Origin: Hanamia caeni
Lineage (GTDB): Bacteria > Bacteroidota > Bacteroidia > Chitinophagales > Chitinophagaceae
DNA: 64,000 nucleotides
Assembly (NCBI RefSeq): GCF_003721595.1
Contig: NZ_RJJR01000013.1
Location: 62,001-126,000 of the forward strand
Direction: 5' to 3'
A program made the translations under genes and the position numbers. Below, in pieces: positions 44,697 through 53,393 of this stretch; positions within the stretch are counted from its first letter, which is position 1; each line of letters opens with the position of its first letter. Under the pieces are notes generated by a model. The model saw only the letters and a program-made list of their open reading frames with translations. It ran no database searches and had not been told where the DNA came from.

Positions 44697-45425
44697 CTAT
44701 TTTTTTAAAAGGCTTGCTGCTTCAGCATCCGCATACACACTAAAGTTTGGATGATTTCGTAAAAAACTTGCAGGAAGTTTTTCAGAAATATCTTCCTCCA
44801 AAACCTGCTTCAGAATTGAAGCTTTCTTACCTCCACTTACCACCAGCATTACGTTTTTAGCTTCCATCAAATTGGCAATTCCTAATGTGAGGCCACCGCT
44901 GATTTCTTTTTTTTCTTTAAAATATTTTTGTCCTACCTGTTGAGTAACCGGATCAATTTCAGCAACATGAGAATGTAAGGCTGGGGAAATGCCCGGCTCA
45001 TTCATTCCGACATGGCCATTCATCCCAAGACCAACGATAGCAAGATCAATCCCGTTCAAACCAAGAATGGTATCATCAATTTTCCTGCATTCCTCCCAGG
45101 GGAATTGGGCTTTCCCGTCAAAAAATGAGATTTTATTTTCATCAATTTGTAAGGGGTTAAATAATTGTTGATCGAGGTAAAAACGGCAACTGCCCTCGTC
45201 TTCACCATTCATTCCTGACCATTCATCCAGGCCAATAAACCAGAGGTCTGAAATATCAGTTTTATTCTTTTGAATGATAGAAACAAGTTCTGAATACAGG
45301 CACTTAGGCGAATCACCCGATGCGGGGCTCAACACAGTTTTTGTTTTAAGCGAAATGATTTGCATTACTTTTTTTGCGGCTTCGGCCGACATCTTTTCAT
45401 ACGTATCATAGATAAATAACTCCAT
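44697..45425 (-). CDS. nagB: Glucosamine-6-phosphate deaminase/isomerase family protein
   Basis: A 242-residue NagB/6-phosphogluconolactonase-fold protein. VLSPASGDSPKCLYSEL binds phosphate; WFIGLDEWSGM and VGLGMNGHVGMNEPG are the NagB active-site marks, which favour the deaminase over lactonases. It converts glucosamine 6-phosphate to fructose 6-phosphate and ammonia and so could end the N-acetylhexosamine route started by GH20. It converges on the GH20 gene with a 54-base gap. A nagA deacetylase is not in this window. Confidence 0.85.
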   Translation of the reverse strand: MELFIYDTYEKMSAEAAKKVMQIISLKTKTVLSPASGDSPKCLYSELVSIIQKNKTDISDLWFIGLDEWSGMNGEDEGSCRFYLDQQLFNPLQIDENKISFFDGKAQFPWEECRKIDDTILGLNGIDLAIVGLGMNGHVGMNEPGISPALHSHVAEIDPVTQQVGQKYFKEKKEISGGLTLGIANLMEAKNVMLVVSGGKKASILKQVLEEDISEKLPASFLRNHPNFSVYADAEAASLLKK

Positions 45426-45550
45426 GGCTTTTTGCTTAAAAGTAAAATCAAAAAATTTACCGGGCTCAAAAAAATTAATTGGCCTTTTTTGTGCTTTTAC
45501 TGGCTTGAAGTGGTTGGATAACGGTAATGGCTACATGTAAATCGAGAAGC

Positions 45551-46597
45551 CTACGCTGCCATTTGCCTCTTGCGGCTAACAGGCGGAACTTCCTGTCCAT
45601 AAATTGCTTTACTTATTTCTTCCCTGGCATACCTGGCAAAGACCCGGAAAGAAAAATACATGAAGGAGAGTAGCAGCCCAATTAAAAATCCAATAATTCC
45701 ATAAAGTATGGGAGACCTTTTCTGCACGTCGTATGGCGGATCGGGAGCATCTAATACCTTAATAACAGGAGTAGCCTTTTGTAATTTGTAGGCAGCATTT
45801 TGTTGGTTGGCAACGGCTATAGCGTATTGCTGGCGAAGCATTTGTTTTTCGGTAATAAGATTTTCAGTTGGCACTTTAAATTCCATTTTGTTCGTATTGG
45901 TGAACAATGTTTTTTGGTCAATTGCTATCAGTTTGCGGTCTTTTGAGTGCATCACATTTCTTAGCGAATCCACTTTCCTGCTTGCAAATTCGAAATCTCT
46001 TTTTGCCTTTTCGCGCTTTAGATCGATATAGAAAGTTGAAATTTTGTCAATAAAACCATAACTGACGGTTTTTACAAGGGCCGAGCTGCGTCCTGTGTAG
46101 TTAAGCACAAAACTGTTGTTCTTGTTAATAGTGGCTGCCAGGTTATCTTTAAAAATCTTCATCACGATAGCAAGCATACTATCCTGACTTTGGGGAATTT
46201 TTATTTCAGACTCCATAAAACTGCGATGTGCATTTATATCGCGCAGCAATAGTTCACCAATAGTTTTATTTCCTGCCGAAGAATCTTTAATCAAAGCCAC
46301 CTGTTCCCGGGTGGCGCGGCTTAGCGCCAGTTCAATAATATTTACTGAAGCTTCATCAGAAAAAGGATTGCTTGAATTATCTCCACCGCTGAATAGTGCA
46401 CTCAGGGCCGAAGATGTTGCATTGTTATCGTTAGATGCGGTTAATGGAAAAATTATTGCGGTGGAAGTGTAAGTAACGGGAGTTTTTAAAGCGAAAATGG
46501 AGAGAATAATTGCGAAAAGCACAGCGGCACAAGCTATTAAGATTTTGTGTTTTTTTAACCTGGTAAAAATTTCAATTGTCAATTCCTGCGACGTCAT
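45551..46597 (-). CDS. Wzz/GumC-type polysaccharide chain-length protein
   Basis: A 348-residue inner-membrane protein with membrane segments at about 19-38 (ILIACAAVLFAIILSIFAL) and about 300-322 (ILYGIIGFLIGLLLSFMYFSF) and a large periplasmic part with coiled helices between. This is the polysaccharide co-polymerase layout that sets chain length in exopolysaccharide or O-antigen export. No tyrosine kinase domain is fused. It follows the Wza-like gene by 6 bases. Confidence 0.87.
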   Translation of the reverse strand: MTSQELTIEIFTRLKKHKILIACAAVLFAIILSIFALKTPVTYTSTAIIFPLTASNDNNATSSALSALFSGGDNSSNPFSDEASVNIIELALSRATREQVALIKDSSAGNKTIGELLLRDINAHRSFMESEIKIPQSQDSMLAIVMKIFKDNLAATINKNNSFVLNYTGRSSALVKTVSYGFIDKISTFYIDLKREKAKRDFEFASRKVDSLRNVMHSKDRKLIAIDQKTLFTNTNKMEFKVPTENLITEKQMLRQQYAIAVANQQNAAYKLQKATPVIKVLDAPDPPYDVQKRSPILYGIIGFLIGLLLSFMYFSFRVFARYAREEISKAIYGQEVPPVSRKRQMAA

Positions 46598-46603
46598 AGC
46601 ATG

Positions 46604-48961
46604 CTATAGTTTTGTGATGAGATAAACCAGTGCAATAGGAATTGCACTTATAAATCCCTGGGTGATTGATGAAGACAGCCCCTTGCCTTCAGGCCGCACA
46701 GGAACAGTGATTACACTGCCGGGCCTTACTTTAGGGTAAAGATGAAAAAATCCGAGGTTGCGCGTTTTTTCACTCTTGCCGTTTGCGCGCGTTACATAAA
46801 TTCTTTTTCTCCATGGCCTTTCTGAAAAGCCGCCCGCTTGGTTTACGTAATAGCCCACGTTGGGGTGATCTTTATCATAATAGATTTTCAACTGGTTTTG
46901 AACCGCGCCTTTTACTGCAACCACAGGGTTGGTTTCAGGAATAAAAACGACATCGCCTTCCTGCAGTATCAGGTCAAACTTTGAACCGGGATTATCAATT
47001 GCATTTTGCAAATCGATACTGATGGGTTCGGAAGAAGATGCAAGGCTATCAGTAGCCTGGCCCTGCATTCGTTTGCGGTAAAGAATCGCGCCTTTGGCAT
47101 TGGAATTCTCTTTCAGGCCTCCGGTTCGTGCCATCAAGGAAGACAACCTTTCATTTTCACTAAGCTTCGGATAAATGCCCGGGTATTTTACCTGTCCTTC
47201 GACTTTAATATTTTGCTGTAATTGAAAACGGGGATTTTTTCTTACAAAAACCTGGTCGTAAGGCTTGAGAACGATATTTTCAGTAACTGAGTCAAGATCA
47301 AGATCCTGATCAATTGAATACGTTTTTACAACAGTCCTGGTAGGAACCAATCCTTTTTGTGAAGAATCAATATCCACAATACTTGAAACTTCAATACTGC
47401 CAAATTCTGCCGTAGGTTTAAGGCCGTTAGCGAAATACAACAAATCCTTCAGTGTCATGCCCCCGTATTTTTCATAATTGCCAGGCTTACGTACTTCACC
47501 ATCGATGGAAATCAATTGCCTGTCTGAGAATTGGTTCTTATTAAAAACTTCAATTACATCATTCGGGTCAACCGGAATATTGTATTTACTACGGTCATTT
47601 TTATTAATGTCTGAAAGGCTTATATCAATTTTATCAGCCTTTACATTGGTAGAATCTCCGGCGCCTTTATAAATATATGCCCTGTCAAGATAGGAGTTTG
47701 GTGTCACGCCTCCGGCACGGTTTATAACGTCAAACAACCGATCGCCTTTTTTAACTTCATACACATTTGGGTAAGCCACTTCACCCTTGACTATTACCTT
47801 ATTTGTAAGCCCCGGGTGGATGGCATTTACCAAAATGATATCACCATCGTACAATGGCTCTTCATGTAAGCCGTTTCTATCGCCCTGTACGGCTTTATTG
47901 AGGTTGATAGTTTTGATGGTTTGCTTTTCGTTTACGTTGCGTATTATCATTCCACCTGTAGCATAAGCATCGGAAGTAAAGCCACCGGCGAAGCCAAGCA
48001 GTGCATCAAGGCCTTCGCCGCGCTTAAGCTGGTAATACATTGGCCTTTTAAACTGGCCGCTTGCCAGCACTTTTTTATCATAGAAAGGAACGATGATAAA
48101 ATCATTATTTTCAAGATAAAGGTGCTTTCCAAAATCTCCGGTGCTTAGATATTTATAGACATCAATCGAATCTATTATAGCTCCGCGGCGCGAAATCAAA
48201 ATCTTGCGGAGGTTTCCATATTTTGTGACTCCGCCAGCCATTGCCACAATATTTAACGCATTAGTGAATGCGGAAACCACTTTTGGACCGGGATTGCCTA
48301 CGTTGCCCGAAACCTGCACCACGATTGATCGTGGCTGCCCAAGCGAAACAGAAATGTTAGTCGATTTGGGAATTACTTTTTTAAATCGTTCAAAAATTAT
48401 GGATTTGGCGTTTGCAAATGAAAGTCCCTGCACAGTAATTTTTCCGAGTCCCTGCGGGAAAATGGATCCGTCACGGCCAACAATATAATCCTGCTCAAAA
48501 TCGGCGCCGCCCCAAAGTGAAACGATAATGTGATCGCCAACACCTACAGGATAGTCAGGAGGAGGCGTACTCAACTCTGAAAGCTGCATTATCTGGCTGT
48601 TTTGAAAAATATTGCTTCCATAAACAGACTGCGGGCTCAGAAACGAATTTTTTATGTTATCTCTTTGGGTGCTGTCTTTAATTACTATATCAGTTTTTTC
48701 CTGGCTTGCATCCGGTAAATTGTCTTGAAGTTTATGCACATCTTCACCTGCCTTTTGCTTTTGCTGGTTAAAATCCTGCAGAAAATTTATTAATTCAGAA
48801 GGAGAGGCGTTTTTTAATGCATTTGGATCTATCTGGAGATCTTCTTGTTCAGTTGGAAGCTGGGCAAAAGCTGTACTGCAACATAACAACGAAATAAATA
48901 CGATGCTAAGAAGCCGCAACCAAAATGTATGCAAGGCGAGGCCTTTTGTTAGGGGAGTCAT
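46604..48961 (-). CDS. Wza-like polysaccharide export protein with SLBB repeats
   Basis: A 785-residue secreted outer-membrane export protein. The polysaccharide export domain (YPVGVGDHIIVSLWGGADFEQDYIVGRDGSIFPQGLGKITV) is followed by about six SLBB-type domains (QVSGNVGNPG, ASGQFKRPMYYQL, VKGEVAYPNVYEV, IDGEVRKPGNYEKYGGMTL, VEGQVKYPGIYP, VKGAVQNQLK). This long form, more than twice E. coli Wza, is usual in Bacteroidota. Signal peptide near residues 13-34. With the Wzz-type gene it forms a two-gene export operon; no glycosyltransferases, polymerase or flippase lie next to it. Its start codon sits at the edge of an inverted repeat. Confidence 0.9.
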   Translation of the reverse strand: MTPLTKGLALHTFWLRLLSIVFISLLCCSTAFAQLPTEQEDLQIDPNALKNASPSELINFLQDFNQQKQKAGEDVHKLQDNLPDASQEKTDIVIKDSTQRDNIKNSFLSPQSVYGSNIFQNSQIMQLSELSTPPPDYPVGVGDHIIVSLWGGADFEQDYIVGRDGSIFPQGLGKITVQGLSFANAKSIIFERFKKVIPKSTNISVSLGQPRSIVVQVSGNVGNPGPKVVSAFTNALNIVAMAGGVTKYGNLRKILISRRGAIIDSIDVYKYLSTGDFGKHLYLENNDFIIVPFYDKKVLASGQFKRPMYYQLKRGEGLDALLGFAGGFTSDAYATGGMIIRNVNEKQTIKTINLNKAVQGDRNGLHEEPLYDGDIILVNAIHPGLTNKVIVKGEVAYPNVYEVKKGDRLFDVINRAGGVTPNSYLDRAYIYKGAGDSTNVKADKIDISLSDINKNDRSKYNIPVDPNDVIEVFNKNQFSDRQLISIDGEVRKPGNYEKYGGMTLKDLLYFANGLKPTAEFGSIEVSSIVDIDSSQKGLVPTRTVVKTYSIDQDLDLDSVTENIVLKPYDQVFVRKNPRFQLQQNIKVEGQVKYPGIYPKLSENERLSSLMARTGGLKENSNAKGAILYRKRMQGQATDSLASSSEPISIDLQNAIDNPGSKFDLILQEGDVVFIPETNPVVAVKGAVQNQLKIYYDKDHPNVGYYVNQAGGFSERPWRKRIYVTRANGKSEKTRNLGFFHLYPKVRPGSVITVPVRPEGKGLSSSITQGFISAIPIALVYLITKL

Positions 48962-49000
48962 TAGGCGTTCATGTTGTGTATAATTAACAAGAACGCCTAA
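48961..49000 (-). promoter_or_regulatory. Perfect inverted repeat at the wza-like start codon
   Basis: TTAGGCGTTC (48961-48970) and GAACGCCTAA (48991-49000) are exact inverted copies, 10 base pairs with a 20-base loop. On the minus-strand mRNA the A of the AUG closes the stem. A T-rich run follows only on the plus strand, where no gene ends, so it is not an ordinary terminator. It may be an mRNA hairpin hiding the start, or a site for a dimeric regulator. Confidence 0.5.
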
Positions 49001-49009
49001 TTGTTCTTT

Positions 49010-49960
49010 TTATTTTAATGGGTTTTCCAACGCCTCATTGAATTGCAGCCATATTTCCCGGACGATATCCGCTGCGGGTTTTATATCTTTTATTAAGGCA
49101 CTCACCTGTCCTATCTCCAATTCGCCCTGGTCTAAATCACCTTCAAACATTCCTTTTTTCGCTCTTCCTTTTCCTAACAGCTTTGTTAGTTCTTCCACTG
49201 ACGCGCCGTTTTGGACCGCTTTTACAATATCGTTATAGAACCGGTTTTTCATAATCCTGACGGGCGCCAGCTCTTTTAAAGTTAAGACAGTATCTCCTTC
49301 CGCAGAATGGATTACGGCATTTTTAAAATTGAAGTGAGAAGAGGCTTCTTCACTGGCAACAAACCGGCTTCCGATTTGAACACCTTCTGCCCCCAATACC
49401 ATTGCCGCCAGCATTTGCCTGCCCGTTGCAATGCCTCCGGCAGCTATCACCGGTATCGATACAGCAGAGGCAACCAGCGGAATTAATATCATGCTTGTCG
49501 TTTCTTCTCTTCCATTGTGGCCGCCGGCTTCAAATCCTTCTGCAATCACGGCATCGCATCCGGCCCTTTCTGCTTTTTCTGCAAATTTTTTGCTGCTTAC
49601 CACGTGAATAACCGTTATGCCATGGCCTTTTAAAGCCGGCGTATAGAGCCCAGGATTTCCGGCGGAAGTAATTACAATTTTAATTTTGTGACGAAAGACA
49701 ATTTCGAGGTGGTGTTCAATATCAGAATAGAGAATCGGAATATTTACGGCGAACGGTTTATTGGTAGCAGCCTTGCATTTGATTATATTTTCTTCAAGAA
49801 TGTGGGGATACATGCTGCCGGAACCTATGACGCCGAGCGCGCCCGCGTTACTGACGGCACTGCATAAACGCCAGCCACTTGCCCAAACCATACCCGCCTG
49901 GATGATGGGATACTCAACTCCCAATAATTTGGAAACACGGTTATTGATTAACTGGTACAA
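49010..49960 (-). CDS. Nitronate monooxygenase family FMN protein
   Basis: A 316-residue TIM-barrel flavoprotein of the nitronate monooxygenase (2-nitropropane dioxygenase) family, related to enoyl-ACP reductase FabK. Marks: LLGVEYPIIQAGMVWASGWRLCSAVSNAGALGVIGSGSM, VIAEGFEAGGHNGREETTSMILIPLV (with the catalytic His of GGHNG) and IPVIAAGGIATGRQMLAAMVLGAEGVQIGSRFVASEEA (phosphate binding). It detoxifies nitronates in characterised members; the true substrate here is unknown. Confidence 0.87.
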   Translation of the reverse strand: MYQLINNRVSKLLGVEYPIIQAGMVWASGWRLCSAVSNAGALGVIGSGSMYPHILEENIIKCKAATNKPFAVNIPILYSDIEHHLEIVFRHKIKIVITSAGNPGLYTPALKGHGITVIHVVSSKKFAEKAERAGCDAVIAEGFEAGGHNGREETTSMILIPLVASAVSIPVIAAGGIATGRQMLAAMVLGAEGVQIGSRFVASEEASSHFNFKNAVIHSAEGDTVLTLKELAPVRIMKNRFYNDIVKAVQNGASVEELTKLLGKGRAKKGMFEGDLDQGELEIGQVSALIKDIKPAADIVREIWLQFNEALENPLK

Positions 49961-50075
49961 AATCTAAAGTTCTTTTCAGCAAGAAATTTAATATAAAATA
50001 CCAGGACATACGAAATGTTTTTTCAGAATGCTGCACAGAATAGGAATAGGGAATTTTTTTTAAAATGGCTGCCTG

Positions 50076-51326
50076 TTATTTAAACCTTTCGATTTGAAAA
50101 GCGCTTATATCGATTGGCGTGCTCATTTTCTCAATTAAATCACTTATAATCTGGCCGCCGGCAGCACCTTCTGAAATACCCAGCATGGCATTTCCCCCAT
50201 TAATAAAAAGATTTTCAATTTTTTTTGAGTTTCCTATGTAGGGCAGGCCGTCAGGAGATACAGGCCTTAAGCCGGTCCAGACTTTATCTTCCGGAGGAAA
50301 GTCTATTTGTAATCCGGGATAAAATTTTTTAACCGAGTTGTAAATTCCTTCCATCCTTTTCACTAATACTTTATGATTATTTCCACTAAATTCCATGGTG
50401 CCGCCAATCCGTAATTGATTTTTCCACGGGGTTACAGCGCATCTGCCATCTACCAAAATGGCAGGAAAATGGATATTCCTTTCGACATAATCATAGGTGT
50501 AGCTATAACCTTTTCCTCCTTGTATTAAGAGATTGATGCCGGCTTTTGCCGCCAACTCAGACAACCATGAACCGCCGGTTAAAACAAACTCGTCTGCGCT
50601 GAAATTTCCCTTGTCCGTTATGACCGTTTCTATTTTATTATGATTTTTTAAAAGCCCTGCAACTTCGGTATTTAATTGAAATTTCACACCCTTTTGTTCA
50701 AGGAAGCGCTTCATTGCAGCCATAAACTTCCCGGGATGAATATGGGCGTCATCTTTAAATAAGAGTGCGCCAAAAATGTCCAGTTCCACATCCGGCTCTT
50801 TTTTCTGAAGCTCTTCGCGATTATAAACTTCTACTTCCAGCCGGAATTTTTTTGCCGGCTGCATCAATTTCAACTCCTCTTCAAATGCTTTTTGAGAATG
50901 ACACATCATCATGCATCCTTTTTCGTCCATTTCGAAAACATCGCCTAATTCATCCCTGATTTCATTCATCAACCGGCGGCTCAGGTTCAGTAATTCGCTT
51001 AAATACGGCGCATTTTTTTGAACAGTTTTAGCATTGCTGCTCTTGTAAAACAGCAATGCCCACCTGAGGAATGATAAGTCGAGCCTGGGTTTGATATAAA
51101 AAGGGCTGCTGCTGCTCAGCATGTATTTAAGACCTTCCGAAATTATGCCGGGAGAGGCTAAAGGAATAAAATGGCTCGGAGATAAAAAGCCCATATTCCC
51201 AAACGAGCAATTGTCGGTAATATTTCCACGGTCTATTACCGTAATGTCAAATTTGTTTCTTTTTTGCAGATAGTAAGCAGTACAAAGCCCATTTACACCG
51301 CCTCCCACTATGATTATTTTCTTCAT
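50076..51326 (-). CDS. FAD-dependent D-amino acid dehydrogenase-like oxidoreductase
   Basis: A 416-residue DAO-family flavoprotein. The FAD-binding start is KKIIIVGGGVNGLCTAYYLQKRN with DITVIDRG. SFGNMGFLSPSHFIPLASPG and the C-terminal WTGLRPVSPDGLPYIGNSKKIENLFINGGNAMLGISEGAAGGQIISDLI resemble DadA, D-amino acid dehydrogenase, and D-hydroxyproline dehydrogenases. It probably passes electrons to the quinone pool. The exact substrate is uncertain. No racemase gene is adjacent. Confidence 0.83.
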   Translation of the reverse strand: MKKIIIVGGGVNGLCTAYYLQKRNKFDITVIDRGNITDNCSFGNMGFLSPSHFIPLASPGIISEGLKYMLSSSSPFYIKPRLDLSFLRWALLFYKSSNAKTVQKNAPYLSELLNLSRRLMNEIRDELGDVFEMDEKGCMMMCHSQKAFEEELKLMQPAKKFRLEVEVYNREELQKKEPDVELDIFGALLFKDDAHIHPGKFMAAMKRFLEQKGVKFQLNTEVAGLLKNHNKIETVITDKGNFSADEFVLTGGSWLSELAAKAGINLLIQGGKGYSYTYDYVERNIHFPAILVDGRCAVTPWKNQLRIGGTMEFSGNNHKVLVKRMEGIYNSVKKFYPGLQIDFPPEDKVWTGLRPVSPDGLPYIGNSKKIENLFINGGNAMLGISEGAAGGQIISDLIEKMSTPIDISAFQIERFK

Positions 51327-51355
51327 AACTTTTATGCGAAATAGCTAAGGAACTA

Positions 51356-51388
51356 CAGTAAACCCATAAATAACCTGAAAAATAATTC
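51356..51388 (-). repeat. 33-base intergenic repeat, copy 10
   Basis: Minus strand: GAATTATTTTTC, then AGG, TTATTTATGG and GTTTACTG. The right half is perfect; the left arm differs, so pairing is lost. It begins 5 bases after the lysA stop codon on the same strand. Confidence 0.7.
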
Positions 51389-51393
51389 CGTCT

Positions 51394-52605
51394 TCAGAGT
51401 GTTACCTGGTTTCTTAACAAGTCTTCAAAATTATCCCTTCTTCTTATTAAAATCGCTTTGCCGTCCTTTACCATTACCTCAGCGGGCTTTAACCTCGAAT
51501 TAAAATTAGATGACATTTCAAAACCGTAAGCTCCGGCATTATAAAACACCAGGTAATCATTTTCCCTGATTTCTGAAATATGGCGGTCTGTGGCAAATGT
51601 ATCGGTTTCGCAAATATTGCCTACTACGGTGTAAGGCTTTTTGGCGCCGGATTCATTACTCAGATTTTCAATTTGATGGTAAGCATCATAAAACATGGGC
51701 CGTATCAAATGGTTGAAGCCGCTGTTCACTCCGGCAAAAACCGTGGTTCCTGATTCTTTCAGCACATTTACTTTGGTAATGAAATAGCCTGCCGAACTTA
51801 CCAGGTATTTGCCGGGCTCAAACCATATTTGTAATGGTTTTTTGGATTGGTAGGAAAAATTCGAGAAAGATTCTTTTACTTTTTGCGCCAGGAGAGGAAT
51901 GTCTGTTTCTGAATCGCCCTCTTTATAAGGAACTTTAAAGCCGCCGCCCAAATCGACAAATTCCAGCTCTTTAAAAAGAGGTATAATTTCGAAGAGTTTT
52001 TTTATTCCTTTCACAAAAACATCCACATCTTTTATTTCACTTCCTGTATGAATATGCAAGCCACGAATAAAGAGATGGTATTTGTTTGCACAATCTATTA
52101 TCTTTTGAACGTCGCCGACCGGGATCCCAAATTTGCTTTTATCGTGGCCGGTAGATATTTTTAGATTGCCGCCAGCTAAAATATCGGGCCGGAGGCGAAC
52201 GCCCACAGGATAAGAATGGCCAAATTTTTTTCCAAACTTTTCCAGGTTAGAAAGGCTGTCTATATTGATGTGGACACCAAGATGCTGCGCCTCTTCAATT
52301 TCGTCAAAAGCAATGCCGTTGGAGGTATATAAAATTTTTGATGGCTCGAAACCCGCGTGCGAAGCAAGCTTTACTTCATTGATGGAACTGCAATCTACAT
52401 TTGCCCCCAATGACTTTACATAGCGCAGGATATTAATATTCGTAAGCGCCTTACAGGCATAAAAGATTATCACATTCTGCCCGGAAAAAGCCTCTGTTAG
52501 TTTCCGGTATTGGCTGGCTATTTTTTCAAGATGATACACATAAACCGGAGTTCCAAATTCATCCGCAATTGCAGTCAGTTGAGCCGTCGATAAATCCTTT
52601 GACAT
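51394..52605 (-). CDS. lysA: Diaminopimelate decarboxylase
   Basis: A 403-residue PLP fold-type III decarboxylase, last step of lysine synthesis. FGTPVYVYHLEKI starts the barrel; the PLP lysine is in IIFYACKALTNINILRYV; HTGSEI, DLGGGFKVPY, EPGKYLVSSAGYFITKV and GNICETDTFATDRHI (CESxD-type active-site motif) follow, ending with YNAGAYGFEMSSNFNSRLKPAEV. Full length. Stands between a DadA-like gene and scpB on the same strand. Confidence 0.95.
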   Translation of the reverse strand: MSKDLSTAQLTAIADEFGTPVYVYHLEKIASQYRKLTEAFSGQNVIIFYACKALTNINILRYVKSLGANVDCSSINEVKLASHAGFEPSKILYTSNGIAFDEIEEAQHLGVHINIDSLSNLEKFGKKFGHSYPVGVRLRPDILAGGNLKISTGHDKSKFGIPVGDVQKIIDCANKYHLFIRGLHIHTGSEIKDVDVFVKGIKKLFEIIPLFKELEFVDLGGGFKVPYKEGDSETDIPLLAQKVKESFSNFSYQSKKPLQIWFEPGKYLVSSAGYFITKVNVLKESGTTVFAGVNSGFNHLIRPMFYDAYHQIENLSNESGAKKPYTVVGNICETDTFATDRHISEIRENDYLVFYNAGAYGFEMSSNFNSRLKPAEVMVKDGKAILIRRRDNFEDLLRNQVTL

Positions 52606-52697
52606 TGTATTCGAAATAAAAACTGTTTAGTAATGGAATGAAAATAAAAATAAAGATACTGTGAAATGCTATAACGGAATGGCGGAAATGATAGCGT

Positions 52698-53345
52698 TTA
52701 TCCTTCATCAATAGTATTTCCGGCATTATTAACCTCGTTTTCACTTGTGGTTTTTGACTCCTCTTCTTTCTCAATCCGGGTGGCTTCAACAATTTCATTG
52801 TCTAATACCTCTTTAATTTTTGGAAGATCACTTGCAGAATTGATTCCAAAATAATCCATAAAATTTTTCGAGGTGCTGTAAAGCAAAGGTTTTCCAACGG
52901 CATCTTCCTTCCTTCCTGAAATCACTACCAGTTCCTTTTCCAATAATTTTTGAACGGCATAATCACAATTCACTCCACGGATCAATTCAATTTCAGATTT
53001 GGTTACCGGTTGTTTATAGGCAATGATAGAAAGGGTTTCAATGGATGCAACCGACAATTTTTTCAGGAATTTATCGCCGTTAAGCTGGGCAATTGTTTTA
53101 TGGAATTCAGGCTTTGTCAAAAACTGCCATCCGCCACCGCTTTCCACCAATCCAAATGCATAAAATTCAGCATCGTATTTTTCTTTAACAGCGTGAACCG
53201 CGGCTTCCACCTGATCTTCTGTTGCCCGATCTTCAATAAATCCTAATGCATTATTGACTAATTCAACAAGTTCTGAAATTGCCAATGGTTTATCACTGGC
53301 AAATATGAGCGCTTCAATATGTGGAATGATCAACGATAGTTCCAT
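52698..53345 (-). CDS. scpB: Segregation and condensation protein B
   Basis: A 215-residue ScpB, the winged-helix partner of kleisin ScpA and SMC in chromosome condensation. Two winged-helix domains: IIPHIEALIFASDKPLAISELVELV and FLKKLSVASIETLSIIAYKQPVTKSEIELIRGVNCDYAVQKLLEKELVVISGR. The acidic tail (about residue 180 on) is disordered. I chose the ATG at 53345 (MELSLIIPHIEALIF) over a TTG at 53393 that would touch the atpG stop. It lies directly downstream of atpG. Confidence 0.94.
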   Translation of the reverse strand: MELSLIIPHIEALIFASDKPLAISELVELVNNALGFIEDRATEDQVEAAVHAVKEKYDAEFYAFGLVESGGGWQFLTKPEFHKTIAQLNGDKFLKKLSVASIETLSIIAYKQPVTKSEIELIRGVNCDYAVQKLLEKELVVISGRKEDAVGKPLLYSTSKNFMDYFGINSASDLPKIKEVLDNEIVEATRIEKEEESKTTSENEVNNAGNTIDEG

Positions 53346-53393
53346 GCGGTTTTCCCGGTTTGGCTGAACGCCATTATCTTTTAAAAATAGCAA

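Noticed and set aside
45468..45502. Diverged match to the 33-base repeat between nagB and the Wzz gene
   Set aside because: Only the end TTTTACTG is good; about 21 of 33 positions agree, not enough in AT-rich sequence to call it a copy.
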